Source of the DNA: Chryseobacterium wanjuense
Lineage (GTDB): Bacteria > Bacteroidota > Bacteroidia > Flavobacteriales > Weeksellaceae
Length of the DNA: 64,000 nt
NCBI RefSeq assembly: GCF_900111495.1
Contig: NZ_FOIU01000001.1
Coordinates: 1,240,001 to 1,304,000, forward strand
Direction of reading: 5' to 3'
The notes beneath the pieces were generated by a model that was not told where the DNA came from, ran no database searches, and worked only from the letters and a program-made list of their open reading frames with translations. This document shows positions 1 through 9,203 of this stretch, piece by piece; the first letter of the stretch is position 1; each line of letters begins with the position of its first letter. The translations under genes and the position numbers were made by a program.

Positions 1-1532
1 AATTGGCCAACTTCGATACTCAATCAAACGTTGAGGAAGTAGGTACAGTTTTAACCATCGGTGATGGTATTGCTCGTGTATACGGGTTAGAAAACGTACA
101 ATACGGAGAGTTGGTGAAATTTTCTAGTGATGTAGAAGGTATTGTACTAAACCTTGAAGAAGACAACGTAGGTGTTGCTCTACTTGGTGAAAGTAAATTA
201 GTAAAAGAAGGTGATACAGTAAGAAGAACAAACAGAATCTCTTCTATCAAAGTAGGAGAAGGCATGTTGGGAAGAGTAGTAGATACTCTTGGTAACCCTA
301 TCGATGGTAAAGGTCCTATTACTGGGGATTTATACGAAATGCCATTGGAAAGAAAGGCTCCTGGAGTTATCTTCAGACAGCCGGTAACTGAGCCTTTACA
401 GACAGGTATCGTTGCAATCGACTCTATGATCCCTGTAGGAAGAGGGCAGAGAGAGCTTATCATCGGTGACAGACAGACAGGTAAAACTACTGTTGCGATC
501 GATACGATCATCAACCAAAAAGAATTCTATGATGCAGGGAAGCCTGTATATTGTATATATGTTGCTATCGGACAAAAAGCGTCTACTGTAGCACAAATCG
601 TGAAAACGCTTTCTGATAAAGGAGCTTTAGCTTATACGGTAATCGTTGCGGCTAACGCATCAGATCCGGTTCCAATGCAGGTATATTCTGCAATGGCAGG
701 TGCTTCTATCGGTGAGTTCTTCAGAGACACTGGTAGACCAGCTTTGATCGTTTATGATGATTTATCAAAACAAGCGGTAGCTTACCGTGAGCTTTCTCTA
801 CTATTGAGAAGACCACCGGGACGTGAGGCTTATCCTGGAGACGTTTTCTATCTTCACTCAAGATTGTTGGAAAGAGCAGCAAAAGTAATCGCTGATGACA
901 AAATTGCAAGCCAAATGAATGATTTACCTGAGTCTTTAAGACCAATCGTGAAAGGTGGTGGTTCATTAACGGCACTTCCAATCATCGAAACTCAGGCGGG
1001 TGACGTTTCTGCGTATATCCCAACGAACGTAATCTCTATTACAGACGGACAGATCTTCTTGGAGTCTGATCTATTCAACTCAGGGGTACGTCCTGCGATC
1101 AACGTGGGTATCTCTGTATCGAGAGTAGGAGGTAACGCTCAGATCAAATCAATGAAAAAAGTTTCTGGTACGCTTAAATTAGACCAGGCTCAATATAAAG
1201 AATTAGAAGCGTTTGCTAAATTCGGTTCAGACCTTGATGCTTCTACTTTAGCAGTTATCTCTAAAGGGGAAAGAAACGTTGAGATCCTTAAGCAGCCGGT
1301 AAACTCTCCACTTCCTGTAGATAGCCAAGTTGCTATGATCTACGCTGGAACTGAGAACTTACTAAGAAACGTTCCTATCAGAAAAGTAAAAGAATTCCAA
1401 ATCGAATATATCGAGTTCCTAAGATCTAAGCATCCTGATACAATGGCTGCTATCAAAGCTGGGAAAATCGATGATTCAATCACAGGTGTTCTTAAGCAGG
1501 CTGCTAATGATTTAGCTTCTAAATATAACTAA
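1..1532 (+). CDS. atpA: F1F0 ATP synthase subunit alpha (5' end outside the window)
   Basis: This is the nucleotide-binding, non-catalytic alpha subunit of the F1 head of ATP synthase, on the cytoplasmic face of the inner membrane. The reading frame is open to the left edge. The TTG at position 3 is best read as an internal leucine codon, because family members carry about 15-20 more residues before the [13 protein letters not shown] segment, so the true start lies upstream. The 509 visible residues show the N-terminal beta-barrel, a Walker A motif GDRQTGKT near visible residue 155, the VYDDLSKQA segment, and the ordinary C-terminal helical bundle. It is followed after about 85 bases by atpG, the usual order. 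The spacer holds an imperfect inverted repeat. No anomaly was seen in the visible part. Confidence 0.98.
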   Translation, partial: LANFDTQSNVEEVGTVLTIGDGIARVYGLENVQYGELVKFSSDVEGIVLNLEEDNVGVALLGESKLVKEGDTVRRTNRISSIKVGEGMLGRVVDTLGNPIDGKGPITGDLYEMPLERKAPGVIFRQPVTEPLQTGIVAIDSMIPVGRGQRELIIGDRQTGKTTVAIDTIINQKEFYDAGKPVYCIYVAIGQKASTVAQIVKTLSDKGALAYTVIVAANASDPVPMQVYSAMAGASIGEFFRDTGRPALIVYDDLSKQAVAYRELSLLLRRPPGREAYPGDVFYLHSRLLERAAKVIADDKIASQMNDLPESLRPIVKGGGSLTALPIIETQAGDVSAYIPTNVISITDGQIFLESDLFNSGVRPAINVGISVSRVGGNAQIKSMKKVSGTLKLDQAQYKELEAFAKFGSDLDASTLAVISKGERNVEILKQPVNSPLPVDSQVAMIYAGTENLLRNVPIRKVKEFQIEYIEFLRSKHPDTMAAIKAGKIDDSITGVLKQAANDLASKYN

Positions 1533-1534
1533 AA

Positions 1535-1613
1535 ATTAGTTGATGGTTTTTGGTTGATAGTTGACAGAATTTTCTAAAACTAGCAACCAACAACCGACAA
1601 CCAACAACTAACC
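1535..1613. repeat. Imperfect inverted repeat, GGTTG-word type, between atpA and atpG
   Basis: The left arm (about 1537-1564) and right arm (about 1583-1611) are near-complementary over roughly 28 bases and would form one long imperfect hairpin. Each arm is built of degenerate GTTGNTGGTTG words. A second member lies at 54735-54821 between menB and menA. The hairpin lies inside a probable operon, so it could act as an RNA structure in the message; that is inference. Confidence 0.7.
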
Positions 1614-1617
1614 AAAT

Positions 1618-2481
1618 ATGGCAAACTTAAAAGAAATACGAGGCAGAATTACTTCAATTTCATCTACGATGCAAATTACACGTGCTATGAAAATGGTTTC
1701 GGCAGCGAAACTTAAAAAAGCACAGGATGCAATCGTAATGTTAAGACCTTATTCTGAGAAATTACAGGAGCTTATCCAGAATGTAAATTCCAGCTCGGAT
1801 CCTGATCAAATTTCTGTTTACGCTCAAAAAAGAGAGGTAAAGAGAGTGCTTTTTATCGCTATTACTTCAAACAGAGGTCTTGCGGGAGCTTTCAATTCAT
1901 CTATCGTTAAAGAGCTTAATGCACAGTTTCAGAATAAATCTCAATACGAGGTTGAAGTTCTTTCTATTGGTAAAAAAGCTTTCGATGCTGTAAGAAAAAC
2001 TCGTACGGTATATTCTAATGAAAGCGCGGTTTATGATAATCTGAACTTCGATACAGTGGCTAATGTTTCTGAAGCGGTAATGACAAGCTTTAGAGAAGGG
2101 AAATTTGATGAAGTTTATTTAATTTATAATAAATTCGTTAATGCTGCTACTCAGGAAGTGACAACGGAACAATTGCTTCCGATTTCTATGCCTGAAACTA
2201 CAGAACCTCAGATAGAGACAGATTATATTTTTGAACCAAACAGAACAGAAATCTTAGATAATTTGATTCCTAAGTCTATCAAAACTCAGGTTTTCAAAGC
2301 TGTCCTGGATTCTGTAGCATCTGAGCACGGAGCGAGAATGACTGCTATGCACAAGGCAACAGACAACGCTCAGGCTTTGAAGAATGATTTGGTAATCTTC
2401 TACAACAAAGCAAGACAGGCTGCCATTACAAACGAAATCCTAGAAATCGTTTCCGGAGCTGAAGCTTTGAAAAATTCGTAA
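1618..2481 (+). CDS. atpG: F1F0 ATP synthase subunit gamma
   Basis: Gamma is the rotating central stalk of F1 that couples proton flow through F0 to catalysis. The 287-residue length is normal for the family. It begins MANLKEIRGRI, with the conserved N-terminal helix (STMQITRAMKMVSAAKLKKAQ) and ends with the paired C-terminal helix including SEHGARMTAMHKATDNA and the RQAAITNEILEIVSGAEAL segment, both diagnostic. It lies downstream of atpA in the same direction and is followed by a hairpin terminator, so it appears to be the last gene of the ATP synthase operon visible here. The beta and epsilon subunit genes are not in the window; in many Bacteroidota they are located elsewhere. Confidence 0.98.
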   Translation: MANLKEIRGRITSISSTMQITRAMKMVSAAKLKKAQDAIVMLRPYSEKLQELIQNVNSSSDPDQISVYAQKREVKRVLFIAITSNRGLAGAFNSSIVKELNAQFQNKSQYEVEVLSIGKKAFDAVRKTRTVYSNESAVYDNLNFDTVANVSEAVMTSFREGKFDEVYLIYNKFVNAATQEVTTEQLLPISMPETTEPQIETDYIFEPNRTEILDNLIPKSIKTQVFKAVLDSVASEHGARMTAMHKATDNAQALKNDLVIFYNKARQAAITNEILEIVSGAEALKNS

Positions 2482-2502
2482 GAATTATTTTAACATACAA
2501 AC

Positions 2503-2530
2503 AAAAGCATCGATTTATCGGTGCTTTTTT
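2503..2530 (+). terminator. Rho-independent terminator after atpG
   Basis: Stem AGCATCGAT pairs with ATCGGTGCT (one G-U pair), extended by A/T pairs and followed by a run of T. Confidence 0.85.
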
Positions 2531-2540
2531 GTTTTATTTG

Positions 2541-2674
2541 GCTGGAGGCTTGATGTTGGGAGTCAGAAGTTCCTATTCGTCTGTTGATTTTTAGATTAAA
2601 TTAAAATTAATTTTAAATATAAATTCCCGCTGCAGTACCTCCATCTTCCATCTTCCAGCCTCCATTCTTAAGGA
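2541..2674. repeat. Spacer with inverted GGCTGGAGG / CCTCCAT words
   Basis: GGCTGGAGGCTTGATG near 2540 is matched on the opposite strand by the tandem CATCTTCCATCTTCCAGCC words near 2642-2662. A related fragment (CATCCCGCATCCCTCTTCCAG) lies near 6441. It looks like a degenerate member of the spacer repeats common in this genome; no gene is seen. Confidence 0.4.
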
Positions 2675-2713
2675 AATATCTTTTTCATCAATTCAGGTTA
2701 TTTTTATTTTATA

Positions 2714-2721
2714 TATCTTTG
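2714..2721 (+). promoter_or_regulatory. Bacteroidota -7 element TATCTTTG for the CBS-domain gene
   Basis: Matches TAnnTTTG exactly and lies 26 bases before the ATG at 2748. A clear -33 TTTG partner was not resolved. Confidence 0.55.
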
Positions 2722-2747
2722 TATCAATAAATTTATATAATCTCTAA

Positions 2748-4106
2748 ATGGACTCGGACATAGTCAGGCTCTTGTTGGCCTTATTACTTGTTTTACTTAA
2801 TGGCTTTTTCGTAGCCGCAGAATTTTCAATAGTTAAGGTTCGTTACTCACAGATCCAGTTAAAAGCTGCAGAAGGAAATTCTATGGCAAAACAGGCGGAG
2901 CACATTATCAAGCATCTTGATGAGTATTTATCGGCAACACAGTTGGGGATTACTTTGGCTTCCCTTGCATTAGGTTGGGTCGGAGAAAGTGCATTGCATC
3001 ACGTTATTGAAAATATTTTCAATTATTTAGGTTTCAGTATGAGCGAAGCGACTGTCACTTCAGTCTCAGTAATCATAAGTTTTGTATTAATTACCGTTAT
3101 GCATATTGTTTTTGGTGAGCTTATTCCAAAATCAATCGCGATCAGAAAATCAGAAGCTACCACGATGGCTACTGCAATTCCACTGAGGGTTTTCTATACT
3201 GTTTTTAAACCATTCATTTGGTTAATGAATCTGATGTCGAATACTTTCCTGAGATTGGTAAAAATACACCCTGCTTCTGAGCACGAGATTCACTCTACGG
3301 AAGAATTACAGCTTTTGGTGAAACAAAGTGCAGACAGTGGGGAAATTGAAGAAGAAAACTATGAGATCATTAAAAATGCCTTTGATTTTACAGATCATTC
3401 GGCAAAACAGATCATGGTTCCCCGTCAGAATATTACATCAATTGATTTTGAAGAAGATCTCAACGAAATTATCAATAAAATTATGGACAGCGGATATTCC
3501 CGTATTCCTGTGTATGTAGATTCTATTGATAATGTGATTGGTGTTCTTTATACAAAAGAAATCATAAGAGAATTTGTAAAAAGAAAAGGAGAACTGAATC
3601 ACGAAGATCTGAAAGAGCTGATGCGTGATGCCTTTTTCGTGGTGGGAAGTAAGAAAATCTCAGATTTGTTGAAAATTTTCCAACAGAAAAAGCAGCATTT
3701 GGCCATTGTAATCGACGAATTCGGAGGTACGGAAGGTATCATTACCCTTGAAGATATTTTAGAGGAATTGGTAGGTGAAATCCAGGATGAGGAAGATGAT
3801 GAAGATAAGATCGTAGATAAAATCGGCGACAATACCTATTGGGTGCAGGCAACACAGCCTTTGGACGAAATCAACGAATTTTTACCTAAAAAGCTGCCTC
3901 TTCCCGAAGAAAGCGAATACAATACATTAGCCGGATTTATCCTTCATGCATTAGAAGATATCCCGGAAGAAAACCAGGAATTTGACCTTGAAAATTATCA
4001 TTTCAAAATTTTGAAAATGAATAATAAGAGTGTAGAACTCGTGGAATTGGTTTACGAAGAACCAAATATCGTAAATGATCTTGCAGAAAGAATAGGAGAA
4101 GTTTAA
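2748..4106 (+). CDS. CNNM/HlyC-CorC family membrane protein with CBS domains
   Basis: Members are inner-membrane proteins linked to divalent cation (Mg/Co) transport; the older name is hemolysin C family. The 452-residue chain has an N-terminal DUF21 membrane domain (about residues 1-190, four hydrophobic segments, with VAAEFSIVKVR after the first), then a CBS pair (about 215-340, containing MVPRQNITSID and DEFGGTEGIITLEDILEELVGEI), and a C-terminal CorC/HlyC domain (about 360-440). The family also includes the gliding protein GldE, but nothing here singles that out. clpS begins four bases after the stop, so the two are probably co-transcribed from the TATCTTTG promoter upstream. Confidence 0.93.
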   Translation: MDSDIVRLLLALLLVLLNGFFVAAEFSIVKVRYSQIQLKAAEGNSMAKQAEHIIKHLDEYLSATQLGITLASLALGWVGESALHHVIENIFNYLGFSMSEATVTSVSVIISFVLITVMHIVFGELIPKSIAIRKSEATTMATAIPLRVFYTVFKPFIWLMNLMSNTFLRLVKIHPASEHEIHSTEELQLLVKQSADSGEIEEENYEIIKNAFDFTDHSAKQIMVPRQNITSIDFEEDLNEIINKIMDSGYSRIPVYVDSIDNVIGVLYTKEIIREFVKRKGELNHEDLKELMRDAFFVVGSKKISDLLKIFQQKKQHLAIVIDEFGGTEGIITLEDILEELVGEIQDEEDDEDKIVDKIGDNTYWVQATQPLDEINEFLPKKLPLPEESEYNTLAGFILHALEDIPEENQEFDLENYHFKILKMNNKSVELVELVYEEPNIVNDLAERIGEV

Positions 4107-4110
4107 TACA

Positions 4111-4416
4111 ATGAATTTTTATAACAGTATAAAAGATTATGAAGATCCAAAACGCCAGTACGAAGAAGAAGTTCTGGTTTTGGATGATACTGATGAAATC
4201 TATAAGTTGGTTTTGCATAATGACGATGTTCATACCTTCGACTACGTCATTGACTGTCTGATCGAGATTTGCAAACACACATTGGAGCAGGCCGAACAGT
4301 GCACGATTCTCGTCCATTTTAAAGGCAAATGCACGGTAAAAACAGGATCAATGGATGTGTTGAAACCCATGCATGAAAAACTGCTTTCAAGAGAATTAAC
4401 AAGCGAAATAGTATAA
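4111..4416 (+). CDS. clpS: ATP-dependent Clp protease adaptor ClpS
   Basis: ClpS delivers N-degron substrates to the ClpAP/ClpCP protease in the cytoplasm. The 101-residue protein has the typical core: YKLVLHNDDVHTFDYVI (residues about 30-46, including the substrate-contact HNDD segment), a following helix with a conserved cysteine-rich CKHTLEQAEQC stretch, and the VHFKGKCTVKTG strand. The N-terminal tail of about 28 residues is acidic and variable, as in the family. It follows the CBS-domain gene with a four-base gap and is closed by a strong hairpin terminator, so the pair is one transcript. Confidence 0.93.
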   Translation: MNFYNSIKDYEDPKRQYEEEVLVLDDTDEIYKLVLHNDDVHTFDYVIDCLIEICKHTLEQAEQCTILVHFKGKCTVKTGSMDVLKPMHEKLLSRELTSEIV

Positions 4417-4418
4417 TG

Positions 4419-4447
4419 AAAAGCTCCGACATTTGTTGGAGCTTTTT
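4419..4447 (+). terminator. Rho-independent terminator after clpS
   Basis: AAAAGCTCC and GGAGCTTTT form the stem; extra inner pairs (ACA/TGT) and a T run follow. Confidence 0.85.
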
Positions 4448-4533
4448 ATTTTTAAATGTTTTAAGTTTTTTTTAATAAAAGTTAATATTTCAGGAATATT
4501 TATTAAATTGCTTTATTAACTCAAAACATTTAT

Positions 4534-6384
4534 ATGAAAATTAAAATTAATTCGTTAATTCTTGGCTGTGTATTGTCATGTTCGGCATTGATGGGTCAGG
4601 AATCATCTTTAGAAGCACCCGCAAGAAGGTGGATTACAGAAAACTCCAGAAGCTTAGGAGTACAAAATTTCAGTCAGCTTAAATTAAATTACGTAAGAAA
4701 AGGAAACACAGGGGAAACGCTGCGTTTTCAGCAGATGATTAAAAACGTACCGGTTTTTCAGTCTGAAATTGTTGTTCATTTTAACAAAGAAGGAAAAATT
4801 ACCTACACTTCTACAGAAAGTTTAAGGAAAAATGTACAGGATATCAATACGGTTCCTACTTTTCAGGCTTCGGAAGCCATTAAAAAAGCCCATACAGCAT
4901 CTCATTCAAAAGGAGATATTACGTATGAAGAAAGTAAATTATATGTGTATGTTACAGAACAGGGCGATACCAAATTGGTTCATCGTGTCTTAACCAATTC
5001 TTACGAAAATCCGGGAAGCTGGGAAACGATTGTCGATGCACAAACGGGCGATATCATCAGTGTTAAAGACATTTCCTTACATCATAAAGATAAAGATTCT
5101 GAAAAGGAAAAAAAGAATAAAAAGAAAAAGGAAGCTAAAAAGAATGTTTTGGTAACCGGATCTGCATATATTTTTGATCCCGATCCACTTTCCAAAATGC
5201 ATGTAGCCTACGGCGGCCAGTATGTAGATGGAAGCGATGCGACTAATGCAAGTTTAGATGGAGCAAGAACTTTAGTGACCATTCCAGAATTGGAATTAAC
5301 GGCAGGAGTGTATAAACTAAAAGGTACATATGTCGAGATCAAAGAGCTTGAAGCCCCAAATAAAGGACTATTTACCCAGGCAAGCAATCAATTCTTATTT
5401 AACAGAAATAATGACGGATTTGAGGCTGCTAATGCTTACTGGCATCTTGATAACAATCTTCGTTATATCAATCTTACTTTAGGAATTCCTTGCGTTCCCA
5501 GTGTGAATGGCGGAATTCTGGCATTTGACCCTCACGGAGAAAATGGCGCAGATAACTCCCACTATGATCCGAATATTCAGGTTTTGGTTTTCGGTGAAGG
5601 CGGAGTGGATGATGCAGAAGATGCAGATGTTGTATTGCACGAATTAGGACACGGCGTTCATGATTGGATTACCGGTGGAAATGGCTCACAGGTACAAGGC
5701 TTAGGAGAAGGTTCAGGAGATTACTGGGCACAATCTTACAGCAGAAGCTTAAACCAGTGGCAATCTACAGATGCTGCTTATCATTGGATGTTCAGTTGGG
5801 ACGGTCACAACCCGTTCTGGGCGGGAAGAGTAACAAATTATGCCGCAGCTTATCCTTCAGGATTAACGGGAGCCATTCACACAGACGGACAGATTTGGGC
5901 ATCTGCATTAATGAGAATTTACAACAAAATCGGAAAAGAAAAAACCGACAGAGTATTTCTTGAAGGATTAAGCATGACGGGCTCAAGCACCAACCAGCAA
6001 AACGCAGCAATTGCCGTAAGACAGGCTGCCATCGATATGTTGGGAACTTTCGGGTTTACGTGTAGCGATATTACGGATATTACAACAGAATTTACGGCTA
6101 CAGGCTATGTATTACCGGCTTATAACTGTCAGTTGAGTGTAGATGATGTTTCTAAAAAAGAAATAATTGCCATCTATCCGAATCCGGTTTCTGATGTGCT
6201 AAATATTTCCATGAAAATAAGCAAAGAAGAAAAAGTAGAAATCTTCAATATGGAAGGAAGAAGAGTATTGGAAACAACGATTGGTAACGGAAGAAATGCA
6301 ATTAATGTTTCTCATCTGCAGGTCGGAGATTATATTGTAAAAATAAAAGGCTTAGAATTATCAACGAAATTCATTAAAAAATAA
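4534..6384 (+). CDS. Secreted zinc metallopeptidase (FTP propeptide, gluzincin-like) with T9SS tail
   Basis: Predicted exported protease. A signal peptide covers residues 1 to about 21 (ends LMGQ). A propeptide-like region (about 30-170) resembles the FTP/PepSY inhibitor segments of thermolysin- and fungalysin-type zymogens. A very lysine/aspartate-rich linker (about residues 182-206) precedes the catalytic part. The zinc site is HELGH (H369, E370, H373), with E392 in LGEGSGDYW as the probable third ligand, the spacing used by M36/M4-type gluzincins. The last 75 residues (IYPNPVSDVLNIS ... FIKK) are a T9SS type A sorting domain, so export is by the Sec system and then T9SS. The 616 residues are collinear with no break. 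The exact MEROPS family (M36 or relative) is uncertain. Confidence 0.85.
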   Translation: MKIKINSLILGCVLSCSALMGQESSLEAPARRWITENSRSLGVQNFSQLKLNYVRKGNTGETLRFQQMIKNVPVFQSEIVVHFNKEGKITYTSTESLRKNVQDINTVPTFQASEAIKKAHTASHSKGDITYEESKLYVYVTEQGDTKLVHRVLTNSYENPGSWETIVDAQTGDIISVKDISLHHKDKDSEKEKKNKKKKEAKKNVLVTGSAYIFDPDPLSKMHVAYGGQYVDGSDATNASLDGARTLVTIPELELTAGVYKLKGTYVEIKELEAPNKGLFTQASNQFLFNRNNDGFEAANAYWHLDNNLRYINLTLGIPCVPSVNGGILAFDPHGENGADNSHYDPNIQVLVFGEGGVDDAEDADVVLHELGHGVHDWITGGNGSQVQGLGEGSGDYWAQSYSRSLNQWQSTDAAYHWMFSWDGHNPFWAGRVTNYAAAYPSGLTGAIHTDGQIWASALMRIYNKIGKEKTDRVFLEGLSMTGSSTNQQNAAIAVRQAAIDMLGTFGFTCSDITDITTEFTATGYVLPAYNCQLSVDDVSKKEIIAIYPNPVSDVLNISMKISKEEKVEIFNMEGRRVLETTIGNGRNAINVSHLQVGDYIVKIKGLELSTKFIKK

Positions 6385-6389
6385 AAATA

Positions 6390-6419
6390 AAATCCGGTGT
6401 CAAAAGCATCGGATTTTTT
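6390..6419 (+). terminator. Rho-independent terminator after the metallopeptidase
   Basis: AAATCCGGTG pairs with CATCGGATTT (one G-U), then T run. Confidence 0.85.
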
Positions 6420-6477
6420 ATTTCAATGAAATACGTTCATCATCCCGCATCCCTCTTCCAGCTTTTAAATAAAATAG

Positions 6478-6485
6478 TATATTTG
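6478..6485 (+). promoter_or_regulatory. -7 element TATATTTG for udk
   Basis: Exact TAnnTTTG match, 27 bases before the udk ATG. Confidence 0.6.
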
Positions 6486-6512
6486 TAAAAACTATAAAGA
6501 AACAAAAAAAGA

Positions 6513-7127
6513 ATGCTTGTAATAGGAATTGCAGGAGGTACAGGATCCGGCAAAACTACGGTTGTTGACAAGATACTTCAGCAGCTTGATATTGAAGGAA
6601 TGAATATCCTTTCACAGGATAATTATTATCATGATAATCATAATCTTACATTGACGGAGAGAGAAGCCCTGAACTACGATCATCCCAAATCCATCGATTT
6701 TGATTTATTGATACAGCACGTAAAAGCTTTAAAGAATCATGAGCCTATCGAGCAGCCGATTTATAGCTTTGTGACCCATTCCAGAACCGGAGATCATGTA
6801 ACTGTAGAACCTAAAAATGTATTGGTGGTAGAAGGAATTCTCGTTCTTACCAACAAAGAATTGTTAAAGGAGTTTGATTTAAAAGTGTTTGTACATGCAG
6901 ATTCAGACGAAAGACTCATCAGGAGGATCCGAAGAGATACTCAGGAAAGGGGAAGAGATCTGGGGGAAGTATTGCACCGTTATCAGACGACTTTAAAGCC
7001 AATGCATCAGGAATTTATTGAGCCTTCAAAAAATGAAGCGGATCTTATTATCCCGAATATGAGGCAGAATTCCGTAGCGATTGATTTTTTAACTACCGTT
7101 ATTAAAAACTCGTTGAGAAAACATTAA
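6513..7127 (+). CDS. udk: Uridine kinase
   Basis: Phosphorylates uridine and cytidine to UMP/CMP in pyrimidine salvage. The 204-residue cytoplasmic protein begins with the P-loop GGTGSGKT (residues 9-16). It then has the LSQDNYYHD substrate segment, the DHPKSIDFDLL stretch, and the lid region with ERLIRRIRRDTQERGRDL, all characteristic of the PRK/uridine kinase family. Length is normal. The DivIC-like gene starts two bases after the stop, so they are translationally close and share the TATATTTG promoter. Confidence 0.96.
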   Translation: MLVIGIAGGTGSGKTTVVDKILQQLDIEGMNILSQDNYYHDNHNLTLTEREALNYDHPKSIDFDLLIQHVKALKNHEPIEQPIYSFVTHSRTGDHVTVEPKNVLVVEGILVLTNKELLKEFDLKVFVHADSDERLIRRIRRDTQERGRDLGEVLHRYQTTLKPMHQEFIEPSKNEADLIIPNMRQNSVAIDFLTTVIKNSLRKH

Positions 7128-7129
7128 AA

Positions 7130-7486
7130 ATGAAAGAAAATAAACTTATTAAAGACATTCAGCCAAAGTCTGAGACCTTCAAACTTATTCAGAAATATCT
7201 GTTGAATAAATATACCATTACCATCTGTATGTTTCTGGTTTGGATGATTTTCTTTGATAAAACTTCGTTTTTGGTAATTAATGAACTGAATGGTGAAATC
7301 AACAAATACGAAGACCAACTTCAATATTATAAAACAGAATACGAAAAAAACGACGCGTTTTATAAAAAATTGATGAATAATAAATCTGAAAAAGAAAAAT
7401 ATGCAAGAGAAAACTATTTCATGAAAAAACCGAATGAAGAGATTTTTATTCTGGTCGTAGATAGTACAAACGTTGCGAAAAAATAA
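7130..7486 (+). CDS. Septum formation initiator family protein (DivIC/FtsB-like)
   Basis: A small bitopic division protein. The 118 residues show a cytoplasmic N-terminus, one membrane segment (about residues 29-48) and a coiled coil (about 50-92, with heptad-like charged residues). The family hallmark follows: YARENYFMKKPNEEIFI, equivalent to the conserved ARExYxMxKxxE block. In the divisome such proteins pair with FtsL and FtsQ in the periplasm. It sits two bases after udk, an arrangement I recall from other flavobacteria. Confidence 0.85.
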   Translation: MKENKLIKDIQPKSETFKLIQKYLLNKYTITICMFLVWMIFFDKTSFLVINELNGEINKYEDQLQYYKTEYEKNDAFYKKLMNNKSEKEKYARENYFMKKPNEEIFILVVDSTNVAKK

Positions 7487-7496
7487 TTAAAAAAGT

Positions 7497-7583
7497 GAAT
7501 TGTCAATTGTGAGTTTTGCTTCGCAAGTGAATTGTTAAAAATTGACAAGCAAAGCAGATTGACCATTCATCATTCACCAATAA
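7497..7583. repeat. Inverted repeat, TCAATT/TTCAC-word type
   Basis: GTGAATTGTCAATTG near 7496 is mirrored by complementary TTGAC...ATTCAC words near 7560-7578, with an inner pair around TTGCTTCGCAAG. The same words recur at 18713-18922. Non-coding. Confidence 0.55.
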
Positions 7584-7593
7584 TCTATACTCA

Positions 7594-8745
7594 ATGTCAA
7601 ATACAGCCTGGGAAAATTTAGTAAAAAAACAACTTAAAACAGAAGATATTGATTCGGTTCTCACCAGAGAAAATTTAGAAGGAATAGATGTAAAACCTTT
7701 CTATGACGCGGTGAAAAGACCATTGGTAAATCTGCCGAAAATCGAAGAAAGTACCCATTTGGTAGCAAGATATCATGAAAGCCTGGAAGAGGATGTATTC
7801 GCGTTTATTCTGGATCATAATGTTGAAAATCTTGAGCAGAAAACTATTTTTATAGATAATGTTGACTTGGCAGGACACATCAGTCCGAAAGAAGAAGATC
7901 AATATTTTTCGCTAATTGATGTTTTTGATGAAAAAGAAGCCATGATTAATGATCAGTTGGTTAAAGAATTACTGGCAAAAGAGTTCAGAAGAAACATTTG
8001 TATAGATATTTCACTTCATCAGAATGCGGGAGCTGCGATCTATCAGCAATTGGGAATTGCATTGGCAAAAACGAAAGAACTGGTAGAAGTTTATGGCTCT
8101 GAAATTTTAAATAAATTGATTTTCAGAATTGCTGTCGGAGGAAATTATTTCTTTGAAATGGCGAAACTGAGAGCTTTTAAAATGGTTTTCAACCAACTTT
8201 CCAAAGAATATAATTTAGACGAAATTCCATATATTTTTGCGGAAACTTCGTTAAGAAATAAGGCTATTTCTGATAGTGAAAATAACCTGATCCGCTCAAC
8301 TCTGGAGCTTGCTTCTGCGATGATTGGTGGTGCTGATGCCGTTTTCAGTAATAATTATCTGGTTGACAGAAGTACGGAAAATTCAGAAGAAATCTCTTTC
8401 AAGCAACAGATCGTTTTGGCGTACGAAAGTATCATTAATGTCTTTGAAGATGCTTCAAACGGCAGCTATTATGTGGAAGATATCACCCAGCAGATTGCTG
8501 AAAAATCATGGAATTTATTCATTGAAATTGAAGAAGCGGGAGGATATCTCGAACTGTTAAAACAGGGAATCGTCCAAAAGAAAATCTACGATCACGCAAT
8601 TGAAGAGCAAAAATGGGTGGAAGAAGGTAAAATTAAGCTGATCGGAGTGAATTTATATCCAAAATTAGACGTTAAAAAGTCTGCGGAGGAATTATATAAT
8701 GAAAAAGAAATAAAAACTGTTCGTTGGGCTGAAATGTTTGAATAA
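7594..8745 (+). CDS. mutA: Methylmalonyl-CoA mutase small (beta) subunit
   Basis: This is the small subunit of adenosylcobalamin-dependent methylmalonyl-CoA mutase, which interconverts methylmalonyl-CoA and succinyl-CoA. In this enzyme the small subunit is structural and the large subunit is catalytic. The 383 residues cover the TIM-barrel part only: an N-terminal AWENLVKKQL start, the RIAVGGNYFFEMAKLRAF helix (about 190-207), and the segment RSTLELASAMIGGAD (about 232-246). There is no C-terminal cobalamin-binding DxHxxG domain, which fits a small subunit. The chain is short for the family (many are 450 or more). No large subunit gene follows; a DinB gene overlaps the stop instead. The call is firm for the family, less so for function. 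Confidence 0.85.
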   Translation: MSNTAWENLVKKQLKTEDIDSVLTRENLEGIDVKPFYDAVKRPLVNLPKIEESTHLVARYHESLEEDVFAFILDHNVENLEQKTIFIDNVDLAGHISPKEEDQYFSLIDVFDEKEAMINDQLVKELLAKEFRRNICIDISLHQNAGAAIYQQLGIALAKTKELVEVYGSEILNKLIFRIAVGGNYFFEMAKLRAFKMVFNQLSKEYNLDEIPYIFAETSLRNKAISDSENNLIRSTLELASAMIGGADAVFSNNYLVDRSTENSEEISFKQQIVLAYESIINVFEDASNGSYYVEDITQQIAEKSWNLFIEIEEAGGYLELLKQGIVQKKIYDHAIEEQKWVEEGKIKLIGVNLYPKLDVKKSAEELYNEKEIKTVRWAEMFE

Positions 8746-9185
8746 TGAAAGAAAAGCTGGTTGATTTATTCGAATACACCTACCATTTCAACAAAGAAAT
8801 GATAAAAATTATTTCTGAAAATCTTGAAAAGGTTGATGAAAAAACGATGAGTTTAATCAATCATACGTTAAATGCCCAGCAAATCTGGAATGCAAGGATT
8901 TTGGGTGAAAAGACTTTTGAGGTTTGGCAAATCAATCCTTTTGAAAGCCTGGAAGGTATTAATGATCAGAACTTTAAAACAAGTGTTCAGATTGTTGGAA
9001 ATTCCGATCTAGACCAGAGAATCAACTATCAAAATTCAAGAGGAACCAAGTTTGAGAACAGCATTTTTGAGATGCTTTTTCATGCGGTGAATCATTCAAC
9101 CTATCACAGAGGGCAGATCAATTCATTACTGAAGCAAAACGGAATTGAGCCGATTTTGACGGATTATATTTTTTATAAAAGGTAA
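8745..9185 (+). CDS. DinB family protein
   Basis: DinB/YfiT-like four-helix-bundle proteins are putative metal-dependent enzymes, some of them thiol transferases; the substrate here is unknown. In 146 residues three histidines sit at the usual metal positions: one in the SLINHTLNAQQIWN helix (about residue 40) and two in HAVNHSTYHRGQINSLL (about 112-128). The start codon overlaps the preceding stop (TAATG), indicating translational coupling to mutA, though no functional link is known. Confidence 0.82.
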   Translation: MKEKLVDLFEYTYHFNKEMIKIISENLEKVDEKTMSLINHTLNAQQIWNARILGEKTFEVWQINPFESLEGINDQNFKTSVQIVGNSDLDQRINYQNSRGTKFENSIFEMLFHAVNHSTYHRGQINSLLKQNGIEPILTDYIFYKR

Positions 9186-9203
9186 ATTTCTAATAAATAA
9201 TGT

